DNA of 64,000 bases, from contig NZ_KE384084.1 in assembly GCF_000423725.1 (NCBI RefSeq), positions 62,001 to 126,000 on the forward strand, in the 5' to 3' direction. A model generated the notes under the pieces. The model saw nothing but the letters and a program-made list of their open reading frames with translations. It was not told the DNA's origin and did not search any database. The DNA is from Streptococcus devriesei DSM 19639 (GTDB lineage: Bacteria; Bacillota; Bacilli; Lactobacillales; Streptococcaceae). The translations under genes were made by a program, and so were the position numbers. Shown here one piece after another: positions 63,728-64,000 of the stretch. Numbering within the stretch: position 1 is the stretch's first letter; each line of letters begins with the position of its first letter.

Positions 63728-64000
63728 ATGAGAAAAAAGATTTATTGGAAAACCGTTTGGAATGTTATTTTGAATTCAAAAGGTCGTTTTCTGTCTATTA
63801 TGCTTTTGATGTTTCTAGGTTCTTTTACCTTTATCGGTTTAAAGGCAACCAGACCCAATATGCAAAGACTGGCTGCAGATTATCTGCGGACACACCAAAC
63901 GGCCGATCTGTTTGTAACAGCCAGTCATGGTTTTAGTCAAACGGATCAAAAAGAATTAGAGAAGATTAAGGGGACTAAAGTAGAGTTTGGAAAAGTAACA
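63728..64000 (+). CDS. FtsX-like ABC permease, N-terminal part (cut by window edge)
   Basis: The first 91 residues of a membrane protein. MRKKIYWKTVWNVILNSKGRFLSIMLLMFLGSFTFIGLKAT has one membrane segment, followed by the start of an extracellular MacB-like periplasmic core domain (NMQRLAADYLRTHQTADLFV). This is the usual beginning of long FtsX permeases paired with MacB-type ATPases. GAGGAG (63715-63720) lies before the ATG. The rest lies outside the window. Confidence 0.85.
   Translation, partial: MRKKIYWKTVWNVILNSKGRFLSIMLLMFLGSFTFIGLKATRPNMQRLAADYLRTHQTADLFVTASHGFSQTDQKELEKIKGTKVEFGKVT

Overview
The window is a stretch of streptococcal chromosome, most likely from the mutans group. The tmRNA tag reads AKNTNSYAVAA. 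The order pyrK-pyrDB-pyrF-pyrE-ung-pyrC, plsY|parE-parC-ilvE, tRNA-Tyr/tRNA-Gln-rpsA, ssrA, dnaE-pfkA-pyk, glmS-mtlA-mtlR-mtlF-mtlD, glutamine-type ABC transporter, metY, ccdA-tlpA matches my memory of Streptococcus mutans. The species cannot be fixed by reading alone. Almost everything is core chromosome; I see no phage, insertion sequence or CRISPR array.

Layout. 1-7.7 kb: end of a surface-polysaccharide cluster (DUF4422 transferase, Wzy-like membrane protein, two LicD transferases, two GT2 glycosyltransferases, TarI and TarJ). It points to a polysaccharide carrying ribitol phosphate or a similar polyol phosphate. 7.7-14.4 kb: a promoter-terminator unit that may be a 60-nt small RNA, then pyrimidine synthesis in two PyrR-attenuated units (pyrK-pyrDB, and pyrF-pyrE followed by a YbhB-family gene, ung and pyrC). 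14.4-24.1 kb: LPXTG-anchored 5'-nucleotidase, plsY, topoisomerase IV (parE, parC), CodY-type ilvE, DUF2969. 24.1-30.9 kb: tRNA-Tyr, tRNA-Gln, rpsA, heterodimeric ABC exporter, tRNA-Arg, VTT membrane protein, ssrA. 30.9-42.9 kb: DUF3862 lipoprotein, GntR-ABC operon, dnaE, pfkA, pyk, GlsB-type membrane protein, a signal-peptidase-like protein without its catalytic dyad, glmS. 43-48.6 kb: mannitol PTS operon. 48.8-54.9 kb: PhnA-like zinc-ribbon protein, amino-acid ABC transporter, Mn-type CDF exporter, Na+/amino-acid symporter under a tandem glycine riboswitch. 55-64 kb: RclA-like flavoprotein, pcrA, metY, ccdA-tlpA, TetR gene divergent from an ABC ATPase/FtsX permease operon cut by the window edge.

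Regulation read from sequence includes two PyrR attenuators, a CodY-like box at ilvE, two NagR-like (dre) operators around the glmS promoter, a hairpin between Shine-Dalgarno and start codon of glmS, a mannitol-operon palindrome, a glycine riboswitch and a MET-box-like palindrome before metY.

The least explained structure is intergenic. A repeat family has four copies (8.1, 39.5, 53.1 and 62.0 kb). One copy sits inside the pyrK attenuator, between the PyrR-binding hairpin and the terminator. A second kind of folded element lies at 51.6 kb, with a possible diverged relative between parE and parC.
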